Below are positions 26,503 to 34,626 of a DNA stretch of 64,000 nucleotides, one piece after another (within the stretch, counting starts at the first letter, position 1; the number at the start of each line of letters is the position of its first letter). The translations under genes were made by a program, and so were the position numbers. This DNA is from Moritella sp. JT01. Lineage in GTDB: Bacteria; Pseudomonadota; Gammaproteobacteria; Enterobacterales; Moritellaceae. The stretch lies in assembly GCF_001574435.1 (NCBI RefSeq), contig NZ_LOCN01000019.1:11472-75471 (forward strand), written 5' to 3'. The notes beneath the pieces were generated by a model. The model was not told where the DNA came from, searched no databases, and saw only the letters and a list, made by a program, of their open reading frames with translations.

Positions 26503-27108
26503 TCATTCTCCCTTATCTTCTTTTTTCAAGTTAAAGTCTTTATGACAATCGACGCATTGCGCAATTTGAGCCTTACGCTCTAGCGCTTGCATGCCTTCTT
26601 TTTCACCATCGGCATGAATCACATGGCAAGATGAACAAGTGGCTTTCTTGGCATGGACATCATGTACCCAGGTTTTTTCTTGCAAGTTCTCTGGGGTATG
26701 GCAATTGGTGCAATTACCCGTGGCGTTTAAGATAGCGTCAAAATCGAGCAGGTTTTTATGTGTGCCTATTTCAGATTGAGCAGCTGAGAATTTAGTGACT
26801 TGCGAGGGATTTTCACGGTGGTTTGGACCAATCGTATTGTGGCATTCAACACATTTAAGGTCTCTGCCTATTTCTGCTACGACTTTTTCACCATGCGTAC
26901 CTAGACGTGTTTCTTTTGAGTCCTTATGGCATTGCGTACAAGCGTAATCACTGTCACGAATAAATGTCACTTCGTGTCGACTATCACTATTCGCATTAAC
27001 GACCGGGTGACTTGGCGACTTTGCAGTAACACTGAAATTAAAACCATAGATACATATGAACAGCAGAAAGCTAATCGTTGTACGTATGGCTAATTTTACA
27101 TTACCCAT
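26503..27108 (-). CDS. nrfB: NrfB pentahaem cytochrome c
   Basis: The 201-residue precursor has a signal peptide and five CxxCH haem sites (CTQCH, CVECH, CTNCH, CSSCH, CVDCH), matching the pentahaem electron donor NrfB. It shuttles electrons from NrfCD to nitrite reductase NrfA in the periplasm. It is the first gene of the minus-strand operon nrfB-C-D-E-dsbE-F. Candidate Fur and NarP sites lie 150-250 bp upstream. Confidence 0.95.
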   Translation of the reverse strand: MGNVKLAIRTTISFLLFICIYGFNFSVTAKSPSHPVVNANSDSRHEVTFIRDSDYACTQCHKDSKETRLGTHGEKVVAEIGRDLKCVECHNTIGPNHRENPSQVTKFSAAQSEIGTHKNLLDFDAILNATGNCTNCHTPENLQEKTWVHDVHAKKATCSSCHVIHADGEKEGMQALERKAQIAQCVDCHKDFNLKKEDKGE

Positions 27109-27255
27109 TTTGCATCCTTCTATGAGAATTATAAAAATGTACTTTAATTAAAATACATTTTAATTTTCGTTAGTTTAATTATTCAGATGAAAATTTAAAA
27201 ATAAAACATTTCAACTTATAAATTATTCATTTATCTGAGTAACACTAATTCTAAT

Positions 27256-27270
27256 TAAGAATAATTCTTA
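27256..27270 (-). promoter_or_regulatory. Fur-type box candidate in the nrfB-nrfA gap
   Basis: TAAGAATAATTCTTA is a perfect 7-1-7 inverted repeat close to the Fur consensus TGAnAATnATTnTCA form. It lies about 150 bp upstream of nrfB and 475 bp upstream of nrfA. The same core with small changes occurs upstream of the AraC gene at 62424-62438. Confidence 0.5.
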
Positions 27271-27343
27271 TTTACAATGCCAGCCACAACGCTTAACGAG
27301 TTAACTATATTTTAAAATAGACAAATTAAAAACAAATAACTCA

Positions 27344-27359
27344 TACCCATAACGAGTTA
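27344..27359. promoter_or_regulatory. NarL/NarP-like 7-2-7 site in the nrfB-nrfA gap
   Basis: TACCCATAACGAGTTA fits the NarL/NarP heptamer inverted repeat with a two-base spacer at 12 of 14 positions. Nitrate/nitrite control of nrf genes through this arrangement is known in enteric bacteria. Confidence 0.4.
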
Positions 27360-27532
27360 TTGCCATATTTGAGATATACATCAACAAAGCTGCAAGCCTT
27401 TGTTTTACCGGAGATATGAGTTTACAAGAAAATGTAAATAAATGTCAACGTGTGTCATCTAGTGTATAGCGGCTATTCCCAAACTCTATTCTTATTATTA
27501 ATTTAGCATCACAAGACTTAGCTTTAAACATA

Positions 27533-27546
27533 TTGATCAAAAACAA
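27533..27546 (+). promoter_or_regulatory. FNR-like site upstream of nrfA
   Basis: TTGATCAAAAACAA has a perfect first FNR half (TTGAT) and one mismatch in the second (AACAA versus ATCAA) at the right spacing. If it acts at -41.5, transcription would start near 27581 with a leader of about 160 nt. The remaining gap sequence is AT-rich without other clear features. Confidence 0.5.
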
Positions 27547-27744
27547 TAAATATGATGGTAATGTTCGATTTGTATTTTTATATAGGTAAATTTGAGATAT
27601 TTTAAATAACGTAATTATATTTTTATATATAATAATCCTGATATTAAAAGATTAAATTAAAATATATAACTACATTTCCAATTCTTATTTATTGCCACTC
27701 TCACAACGCTTGGTCAATCTAAATAATTAATAATTGGAGACAAC

Positions 27745-29184
27745 ATGGTTAGTGTATATAAAACTCTGAAACCAGCCTCAGGCGTGGCAGTTCTGCTTGC
27801 TACGTTATTGCTTGGTGCTAGCAGTAGTACTGTATTTGCTGCTGATCAAGTATCAGAAAAATTAGAACCTCGTAATGAAAAATTCGAACAAGCACATCCG
27901 GATCAGTACAATACCTGGAAAGCGACCAGTGAAAGTAAAGAAATAGAAGATGCACTACAGGGTGATCCCAATATGGTCATCATGTGGGCGGGTTATGGTT
28001 TTTCTAAAGATTACAATAAAGCCCGTGGTCATTTCTATGCAATTGATGACATTCGTAATACCTTACGCACAGGTGGACCAACGAATGCAAAGAATGGCCC
28101 AATGGTCATGTCTTGCTGGAGTTGTAAAAGCCCTGACGTAGCACGCTTTATTGAAGAAAATGGTGAAGATGCTTACTTTTCAGGTAAATGGGCCAAAGGT
28201 GGCGCTGAAGTGGTCAATGCAATTGGTTGTGCCGATTGTCATGATACCCGTAGCGACGCATTTAAAAATGGTGAACCCGCGCTGAAACTGACTCGTCCAC
28301 ACGTTGAACGTGCGATGGTAGCGATTAATAAGCCATTTGCAGAGCAAGGTCGCCTTGATCAACAAGCGCAAGTTTGTGCGCAATGCCATGTTGAGTACTA
28401 TTTCACAGGTCCAACAAAAGCCGTGAAATTCCCATGGGATAAAGGTACCTCAGTTGACCAAATGGAAGAATACTATGACGAGATTGGCTTTAAAGACTGG
28501 ACGCATGCAGTGTCTAAAACCCCAATGCTAAAAGCACAGCACCCAGGTTATGAAACATGGCGCGAAGGCATTCACGGAAAAAACAACGTAACGTGTGTTG
28601 ACTGTCATATGCCCAAAGTAACAAATGCGGATGGTACTGTGTTCACCGACCATAAAGTAGGCAACCCATTTGACCGTTTCCAAGATACGTGTGCAAATTG
28701 TCATACACAGAGTAAAGAGATGCTACAGGACGTTGTTAAAACACGTAAGCAGCAAGTGACAGAGATGAAACTCCTTGCCGAAAAGCAAATCATCGCAGCC
28801 CATTTCGAAGCAAAAGCAGCATGGGAAGCTGGGGCAACACAAGCGGAAATGGATGAGATCCAACTCAATATCCGTCATGCACAATGGCGTTGGGATTATG
28901 CGATTGCCTCTCATGGTGTACATATGCATGCGCCAGAAGTTGCTTTACGGATATTAGGCACAGCGTTAGACCGTGCGACAGATGCACGAACTCAATTAAT
29001 TCGCCTACTAGCTAAGAAAGGAATTACAGATCCAATCGAGATCCCAGATATCTCAACCAAAGCCTTAGCACAACAAGCATTGGGAATGGATATGGACAAG
29101 ATGAAAAAAGAGAAAGCTGAATTCTTGAAAACACTTGTACCACAATGGGAAGCTGAAGCAGAAGAACGTGAAGCGACTTATTAG
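27745..29184 (+). CDS. nrfA: Cytochrome c552 ammonia-forming nitrite reductase
   Basis: The 479-residue precursor has a signal peptide cut near VFAAD. It carries the catalytic haem site CWSCK (C124, C127, K128), where Lys replaces His as haem ligand, and four normal sites CADCH, CAQCH, CVDCH and CANCH. It reduces nitrite to ammonium with six electrons in the periplasm. The gene is divergent from the nrfB operon instead of leading it as in E. coli. The ribosome-binding site TTGGAGA lies seven bases before ATG. Confidence 0.97.
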   Translation: MVSVYKTLKPASGVAVLLATLLLGASSSTVFAADQVSEKLEPRNEKFEQAHPDQYNTWKATSESKEIEDALQGDPNMVIMWAGYGFSKDYNKARGHFYAIDDIRNTLRTGGPTNAKNGPMVMSCWSCKSPDVARFIEENGEDAYFSGKWAKGGAEVVNAIGCADCHDTRSDAFKNGEPALKLTRPHVERAMVAINKPFAEQGRLDQQAQVCAQCHVEYYFTGPTKAVKFPWDKGTSVDQMEEYYDEIGFKDWTHAVSKTPMLKAQHPGYETWREGIHGKNNVTCVDCHMPKVTNADGTVFTDHKVGNPFDRFQDTCANCHTQSKEMLQDVVKTRKQQVTEMKLLAEKQIIAAHFEAKAAWEAGATQAEMDEIQLNIRHAQWRWDYAIASHGVHMHAPEVALRILGTALDRATDARTQLIRLLAKKGITDPIEIPDISTKALAQQALGMDMDKMKKEKAEFLKTLVPQWEAEAEEREATY

Positions 29185-29202
29185 TAATTCGTAAAGTACA
29201 AC

Positions 29203-29227
29203 AAAAATGCCGACATCATGTCGGCAT
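29203..29227 (-). terminator. Bidirectional terminator between nrfA and nrfG
   Basis: ATGCCGACA (29207-29215) and TGTCGGCAT (29219-29227) form a perfect 9-bp stem with a 3-nt loop. On the minus strand the stem runs into TTTTTG, so it terminates nrfG well and nrfA less clearly. Confidence 0.85.
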
Positions 29228-29260
29228 CCTTATATTTAATAAATACGATGTAATCGGTTG

Positions 29261-29848
29261 TTATCGAATAAATTGTTTAGCTTGATTAATTGAATTGATA
29301 ATTGAAACTCTATCTAACCCTTGCTGATCAGAGTCAAGCAACTGTACCCAAAGGTCGATTGCTTGTTGATAACGCACATTCATAAACTCATTTGACGCTA
29401 ATATCATTAATGCTGTTTGATTATTGGGTTCGAGTGATAATGCTTGATCAAGTAGTGTTTTAACCTCTACCGTTAAATGCTGACCACCCGCATAATATAA
29501 TGCAGAAGCCTTTGCTGAATACAGCGTTGCCGTAGGACTAGGTGTTAACCTGATTGAATAATCAAATACTAATAAAGCGTTATCATATTCACCGTTATAC
29601 AGGTAGGCATTACCAAGTTGAAACCAGAGCGTCGCATTTTGCTTATCATCATAAAGCTTGTCTTGAAGTTTTAAAATACGCTTATCACTTATTTCTAGCA
29701 CAGAAAGCTGCTCGAAAGGGGCTGCAGCGATTACCGCTTGCTGCGTCTCTAAGCGCAGATAATCGCTCAATAAATAATAACCCCCTAAGCTACCTACAAT
29801 CAGCACAGAAGATATTAATGGCGTCCACAAACGTCTATTCATAGTCAT
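29261..29848 (-). CDS. nrfG: NrfG-like TPR protein for NrfA maturation
   Basis: The 195-residue protein has an N-terminal membrane anchor (about residues 9-27) and three to four tetratricopeptide repeats (NATLWFQLGNAYLYNGEYDN, NQTALMILASNEFMNVRYQQ). This matches NrfG and the C-terminal part of CcmI, which bind the apocytochrome C-terminus and present it to the haem lyase. It is convergent to nrfA and separated from the rest of the nrf genes. ATG 29842 is an alternative start. A 250-bp spacer to the next gene shows nothing notable. Confidence 0.85.
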   Translation of the reverse strand: MTMNRRLWTPLISSVLIVGSLGGYYLLSDYLRLETQQAVIAAAPFEQLSVLEISDKRILKLQDKLYDDKQNATLWFQLGNAYLYNGEYDNALLVFDYSIRLTPSPTATLYSAKASALYYAGGQHLTVEVKTLLDQALSLEPNNQTALMILASNEFMNVRYQQAIDLWVQLLDSDQQGLDRVSIINSINQAKQFIR

Positions 29849-30099
29849 GATTTCATCTATTGATAATGATGCGAACAGTTTAACAGATCTACCTATTATT
29901 ACTTATTTATAAAGCTAAATAGTGAGATTTGTTTAGCGATATACAACAAGTTCACGGTAGACAATATTGCGCATACAGTACATGCCCACCCTACCCTTCA
30001 TGAATCCATATTATTGGCTGCCGAGATTTACAGCGGCACAGCAACAGATGTATTAAATGAAGGATAGAGAACCATTTAATACATCAGCATTAATTGTAA

Positions 30100-31542
30100 T
30101 TAATGCTGTTCTCTTAACGTGACATTCTCATTAATAAGTCCACACAAGCAAATCAGTTGTGCTCGCAACGCCAACGATTTTTCTTGTTTTTCAGCACTGT
30201 CTTTCTCATTTTTAACAATCGGCCAGCCTATGTTTAGTCTTAGACAGTTTTGATAATACTCAAGCGTGGAAAACTCATTCCCCGCACGAAACGATATGCC
30301 TTTTTTCAACGCTTCATTTAATACGCTTTGACTATCCATATTATCGAGTTGTAACCAAATAACCATGCCTCCTTCGGCAACACTGATTTTAGTATTTTTG
30401 GGGAGTAATTCCCGTAGTAAACTATGGTACTGCCGAGCATGTGCAGCTAGGGTTGCCGTTAATTTTTTAAGGTGTGTTGCATAATGCCCCGTATTAATAA
30501 ACTCGCATACCGTATGTTGAACAATATTATTAACACCGAAAAACTGTACACTCCGCAAGTGTAAATACGCATTAAAAAAACGCCCAGGCTCACACCATCC
30601 CAAACGATATCCTGCAGCAATCGTCTTCGATACCGAACTACACCACAATACCCAGCCAGATTTATCCCAATACTTAATTGGTAAGGGCGTAGTATTGGAA
30701 TAACTTAACTCCAGATAAATGTCATCTTCGATAACAGGCACTTGGTAATCAGCAGCAAGCTCCGCAATACGTTGTTTTTGTTGATTACTTAAACAAAACC
30801 CTTGTGGATTGATATGGTTAGCGCTAAATAAACACGCAGAAATACGCTTAGCTTTGAGTAAAGATTCAAGTTGTTCTAAATCTAGCTGTGATTGATAACA
30901 AGGTATCTCAAGCACTAATCGTCCCATATTTTCAAGTAAGTTCAATAAACCATTAAAACAAGGTGATGAGATCGCTACCGTGTCCCCAGGATTAGTCGTG
31001 ACTTCAATGGCACTACGCACAGCATCGATACAACCATTGGTAACAACCAAATTTTCTGCGGTTAAAGGAAAGTGTTGCTGCGTAAAATGATCGGCTAATG
31101 CGGTACGTAACTTCATGTCACCTTGATAGTCGGGGTATGCAAACAGATCTGAACCAACCTTTTGGTTAGCACGTCGTAAACAACGATTCAAAATGTCTTG
31201 AGGTAACAAGTCAGCAGGCAATTGCGCGGTATAAAATGGACCACGTAATCCTTGAACAATGGATTGACCAACTTTCGGCGTCGCAACTTGAGCGTTGAAT
31301 TGAGGATATGTTGGGGTATTTTTTTTATTCAAAGGCTGAGTAATAAAATAGCCAATTTGCGGTTTTGCATGCAACCAACCTAAGTCGAGTAAACGCTGAT
31401 AGCAATTATTTGCTGTTGTCATACTTACATTATGCAACTGGGTAAACTGCCGTAACGACGGCATTCGTTTATCGACAAGTAATATACCTTTATCAATGTC
31501 GTTAATAATATTATCTGAAATTGTAATATAACGTGCGGTCAT
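30100..31542 (-). CDS. MocR-type regulator (GntR winged helix fused to aminotransferase domain)
   Basis: The roughly 480-residue protein has a GntR HTH (about residues 5-65, with MPSLRQFTQLHNVSMTTANN) and a fold-type I PLP aminotransferase-like domain (about residues 105-460). The PLP lysine lies in SSVSKTIAAGYRLGW. MocR proteins sense PLP-linked metabolites such as amino acids or amines. I prefer ATG 31542, preceded by GGGAGGGAAGG, over the longer frame to 31581. It is divergent from a DMT transporter, with direct repeats in the gap. Confidence 0.9.
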   Translation of the reverse strand: MTARYITISDNIINDIDKGILLVDKRMPSLRQFTQLHNVSMTTANNCYQRLLDLGWLHAKPQIGYFITQPLNKKNTPTYPQFNAQVATPKVGQSIVQGLRGPFYTAQLPADLLPQDILNRCLRRANQKVGSDLFAYPDYQGDMKLRTALADHFTQQHFPLTAENLVVTNGCIDAVRSAIEVTTNPGDTVAISSPCFNGLLNLLENMGRLVLEIPCYQSQLDLEQLESLLKAKRISACLFSANHINPQGFCLSNQQKQRIAELAADYQVPVIEDDIYLELSYSNTTPLPIKYWDKSGWVLWCSSVSKTIAAGYRLGWCEPGRFFNAYLHLRSVQFFGVNNIVQHTVCEFINTGHYATHLKKLTATLAAHARQYHSLLRELLPKNTKISVAEGGMVIWLQLDNMDSQSVLNEALKKGISFRAGNEFSTLEYYQNCLRLNIGWPIVKNEKDSAEKQEKSLALRAQLICLCGLINENVTLREQH

Positions 31543-31565
31543 CCTTCCCTCCCCATCAAAATCCA

Positions 31566-31633
31566 AACTGGACCCTATCAAATCTAACTGGTGCCTTTAA
31601 AACAAACTGTACTCTAAAAATTAACAAAAACTG
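31566..31633. promoter_or_regulatory. Direct AACTG repeats, candidate MocR operator
   Basis: AACTG occurs at 31566-31570, 31586-31590, 31605-31609 and 31629-31633. The first three are 20 and 19 bp apart, close to two helical turns, and the first two share AACTGG. MocR regulators are known to bind direct repeats. The array sits between the MocR and DMT genes. Confidence 0.5.
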
Positions 31634-31695
31634 CATCTGTTTATTATTTGTGAAAACAACATACTAGTCAAACAATAAAACAACGGAGTATTCAT

Positions 31696-32610
31696 ATGCA
31701 CGGAAGATCAATATCACCTATTCACTTAATCATCATTGTCGCGGTAACTTGTCTATGGGGGTTCAATTACTCCGTGATTAAAGCGGGTGTGGACAACATA
31801 GACCCCTTTATTTTAACAGGGCTACGTTTCACCTTTGCCGCATTTCCAGCGGTCTTGTTTGTTCGTAAGCCGGATGTCAAGTGGCGTTATCTCGCACTCT
31901 ATGGCATTACGTTTGGGGTTGGCCTATGGGGAATGATGTCAATGTCTATTTATTCTGGCTTGTCGGCTGGCACAGCAAGTTTGATACTCGAGTTCAGCGT
32001 ATTTATTAGTGTGCTGATGGGTATCGTTTTTCTAAAAGAACGCATTAATACGAGTTTAAAAATAGGGCTCGCATTGACCTTACTAGGGCTTGTCTTCGTT
32101 GCCAATATTACTGATGGTTCTGTTACCTTCATCGGTTTTGTATTTGCACTCGTTGGGGCCCTAAGCATGAGCGTCATCAGCTTAATGGTTAAAAAGTTGG
32201 ATATTAAAGATATGTTTGCTTTTGTGGCTTGGTCTTGCCTGTTTGCACCATTGCCGTTATTTACAATGGCATATATGGTCAATGGAGTTCACCTTTATAG
32301 CGAATTAAGCATGGCACTCAATCCCATCGCTTTTGGCTCGGTATTGTTTCAGGCCTATCCAACAACATTATTAGGCTATTGGGTATGGAACAAAATGCTC
32401 ACTAAATACCCGCTCAGCATGATGAGTCCATTTAAACTATTAGTGCCTATCTTTGCACTATTAGGATCGGTCATCTTTTATGACGAACAATTAGGCATAA
32501 ATAAGATGATTGCCTTTTCGCTCATTATTGCAGGCGTGCTGTTACCATTAATCACACCGTTAATAGCCCCATTCATAAAACGATTACGGTTTAAAGAATT
32601 ACAGTCCTAA
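31696..32610 (+). CDS. EamA/DMT-family transporter controlled by MocR neighbour
   Basis: The 304-residue protein has ten membrane helices in two EamA halves. The N-terminal motif TCLWGFNYSVIKAGVDNIDP is the classical family signature. The ribosome-binding site ACGGAG precedes ATG. It is divergent from the MocR regulator, a common pairing for amino-acid or vitamer exporters such as PLP-linked ones. The substrate is unknown. Confidence 0.9.
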   Translation: MHGRSISPIHLIIIVAVTCLWGFNYSVIKAGVDNIDPFILTGLRFTFAAFPAVLFVRKPDVKWRYLALYGITFGVGLWGMMSMSIYSGLSAGTASLILEFSVFISVLMGIVFLKERINTSLKIGLALTLLGLVFVANITDGSVTFIGFVFALVGALSMSVISLMVKKLDIKDMFAFVAWSCLFAPLPLFTMAYMVNGVHLYSELSMALNPIAFGSVLFQAYPTTLLGYWVWNKMLTKYPLSMMSPFKLLVPIFALLGSVIFYDEQLGINKMIAFSLIIAGVLLPLITPLIAPFIKRLRFKELQS

Positions 32611-32619
32611 TCTCAACGA

Positions 32620-32883
32620 TTAATCAGCATTAACGGTGATTAATGTTGATTTTTCAATCGTAGCTGGACCCGTTTTAGTTCCTTCACAATAACCACTATT
32701 ACACTGCTGCGTACATGATTTAGTGCAATGCACTCGTTTATTACAGCTCCATAAACAGAGTTGCCAAACTTGCTGCTTAGACTCAGGGTCTAAACAGTTA
32801 AAATCTGCCGCACAAAGATGACCCGCCTGAATCAACTCTGCAAGTTTCGAACTCGATATACTTAAATTAACCTTAGAAGACAT
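32620..32883 (-). CDS. Small cysteine-rich protein, probably iron-regulated
   Basis: This 87-residue protein has no signal peptide and eight cysteines at 24, 30, 43, 47, 53, 57, 61 and 66, several with a CxxxC spacing (SCNKRVHCTKSCTQQC). The N-terminal 20 residues look helical. The spacing could suit an Fe-S cluster or metal binding, but it does not match Bfd or a normal ferredoxin, and I do not recognise the family. A good Fur box lies about 55 bp upstream of the start, which suggests a role under iron limitation. It ends convergently to the DMT gene. Confidence 0.75.
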   Translation of the reverse strand: MSSKVNLSISSSKLAELIQAGHLCAADFNCLDPESKQQVWQLCLWSCNKRVHCTKSCTQQCNSGYCEGTKTGPATIEKSTLITVNAD

Positions 32884-32937
32884 GATTTAGTCCCTTATAA
32901 ACGCGCTATAGCTCCATATATTCATAATAACCCCAAT

Positions 32938-32952
32938 TGAGAATGATTATCA
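32938..32952 (-). promoter_or_regulatory. Fur box upstream of the cysteine-rich gene
   Basis: TGAGAATGATTATCA is a near-perfect 7-1-7 Fur site, and the flanks extend it (ATTGAGAATGATTATCAAT). It lies 55-70 bp upstream of the start at 32883, a typical repressor position. Confidence 0.75.
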
Positions 32953-33095
32953 ATAGCGATTATTGTGTTTATTTACACTAAATTACAAAGCGTTTAAATA
33001 ACAATCTAAAATGATGGCTAGATCAAAGTAACTGCGTATATAAGGTGACTATTTATATAAGAATATTAGCGACACAAATCATGAGCGATTAAAGA

Positions 33096-33641
33096 TCACT
33101 GATTATAAAGATCAGGGTATAAAAAGGGGGCCATTGCTAATGTCAGTGCTTGGGTATAATTGCTTTCGCGGGTTGCATGCCCATTCGTTAGCAAACCAAT
33201 CGCCCCACCTTTGTGTTTAATGTTGACGGTCTTAAACAATTTATCCATCACAGGTCCCAACTCTTCCCCGTTTAGTAATGATTGATAAATGGGTGCAGGT
33301 AATGGTAACGCAGCGCTACGTCCTACCGACTGTTGCTCTTTATTAGCAATAACAACATACGCGAATGTTGCAGGTCCATCGTCGAGTAAATCAACACCAC
33401 CTTCGATTGCAATATAAAAATCAGCATCTGCATTCTGTTGGCAATATTTAACGCGGTTAATAGCCCCTTCACGTGTCTCAGCGGCATTCATGGGCTGGTC
33501 TGGGACATTCGAAGGTGCGTCGATACCATCACATTCCACAATATGCTCGGGATACAATTCAGCAATAACAGTACGTGAAGCATTTACCTTCACTGGATTT
33601 TTAGACCCAACCATAACTTTAATTAATTTCTGTTCCATCAT
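33096..33641 (-). CDS. yjjX: Inosine/xanthosine triphosphatase
   Basis: The 181-residue cytoplasmic protein matches the YjjX family: VGSKNPVKVNA at the N-terminus, ETREGAINR in the middle, IAIEGGVD and the C-terminal KGGAIGLLTNG. The family hydrolyses non-canonical purine nucleoside triphosphates (ITP, XTP) to keep them out of nucleic acids. Its start directly follows the stop of the NlpC/P60 gene, with paired ATG codons at 33641 and 33638. Confidence 0.92.
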   Translation of the reverse strand: MMEQKLIKVMVGSKNPVKVNASRTVIAELYPEHIVECDGIDAPSNVPDQPMNAAETREGAINRVKYCQQNADADFYIAIEGGVDLLDDGPATFAYVVIANKEQQSVGRSAALPLPAPIYQSLLNGEELGPVMDKLFKTVNIKHKGGAIGLLTNGHATRESNYTQALTLAMAPFLYPDLYNQ

Positions 33642-34145
33642 TTATAAATCAACTCTTCTTGATTGCCAATAGTGGCGGTTCCAATATGGATTATCCAAAC
33701 GAGATAGGATTACCCCACGACTGCTGGATGCATGAAAAAATTGAAACTCATCAACCATAATACCGACGTGGCGTACATTTATCCCCGTTTTAAAAAACAC
33801 GAGATCACCGGTACGTAATTGCTGGCGTTTAATCGAATACCCGACTTTAACTTGTTTCGCTGTCGTTCGAGGAAGATAGATAGAAAACAGCTGTTTAAAC
33901 GTCAGCTTAACTAAGCCAGAGCAATCTACCCCATTCTTACTTATTCCACCCCATTGATGAGGCGTCCCGTGCCAATCTTTATATTGTGCGAGTAACTGAC
34001 GTTGAACATAGTCGAGTTCCGGTGTTGGTCGATTAATTTCTATCATCGGATCTGAAGGTTTTATTGCTACCTGCTGACTACAACCTGAAATTAACACCAA
34101 CAACATAGAACACAAAAAAGACTTAAACACTACAACATCATCCAT
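33642..34145 (-). CDS. NlpC/P60-family lipoprotein peptidase
   Basis: The 167-residue protein has a lipobox LISGC (Cys22) and an NlpC/P60 papain-like domain. Catalytic Cys75 lies in GVDCSGLV, the His (about 126) in RHVGIMVD, and a third polar residue follows near FFHASS. The family (Spr/MepS, NlpC) cuts peptide stems of peptidoglycan, probably from the outer membrane. It is directly upstream of yjjX on the same strand. Confidence 0.9.
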   Translation of the reverse strand: MDDVVVFKSFLCSMLLVLISGCSQQVAIKPSDPMIEINRPTPELDYVQRQLLAQYKDWHGTPHQWGGISKNGVDCSGLVKLTFKQLFSIYLPRTTAKQVKVGYSIKRQQLRTGDLVFFKTGINVRHVGIMVDEFQFFHASSSRGVILSRLDNPYWNRHYWQSRRVDL

Positions 34146-34626
34146 TACGGCCCATTTCGTCCTCGCATTCTACCTTTACTCATTGTTTCAAAACAACCAA
34201 CTTATAACGCGATTTATAGATCGAGCAGGTATCCCAACTTAAACAGCTCGTCAATATACTGAAATAAAATAATTATTAATATTTACCAGACACCTTGAAA
34301 TGTTACAAATCCAACCGATGTTACCGCTAACACAGCGCGGTATTATTCACACTATCGAGCTAACCCTTTTTATATACTGTCTTCGGAGTATATAACCACC
34401 GAATTAAGATTTAACAAATCGCCAATTAAAAATAAGATGTAACACGAAAAATAGTACATTTAATACTATTTTCATACGCTTAAGCTTTAAGTTAACACTT
34501 TGTCACTATTTACAAATGTAAAACAAGGGACTAACATATACCCATATAGTTATAGACAACTAAAGAAGTAGAGCTAAGTATCTAAACACTCTATTTTATG
34601 GATTTACTGCATAGGGATTAGATAAC
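34146..34626. other. Long upstream region of the first WS/DGAT gene
   Basis: This 480-bp AT-rich spacer between divergent genes contains TTTACAAATGTAAA (34509-34522, arms of 6 bp around AA), a possible operator for the TetR-type protein encoded downstream. A short minus-strand open stretch near 34214-34262 could be chance. Nothing else is clear. Confidence 0.4.

Noticed and set aside
34208-34265. Minus-strand tail-like frame (DELFKLGYLLDL) upstream of the NlpC/P60 gene
   Set aside because: It is too short and has no supporting context; it could be chance in AT-rich DNA.
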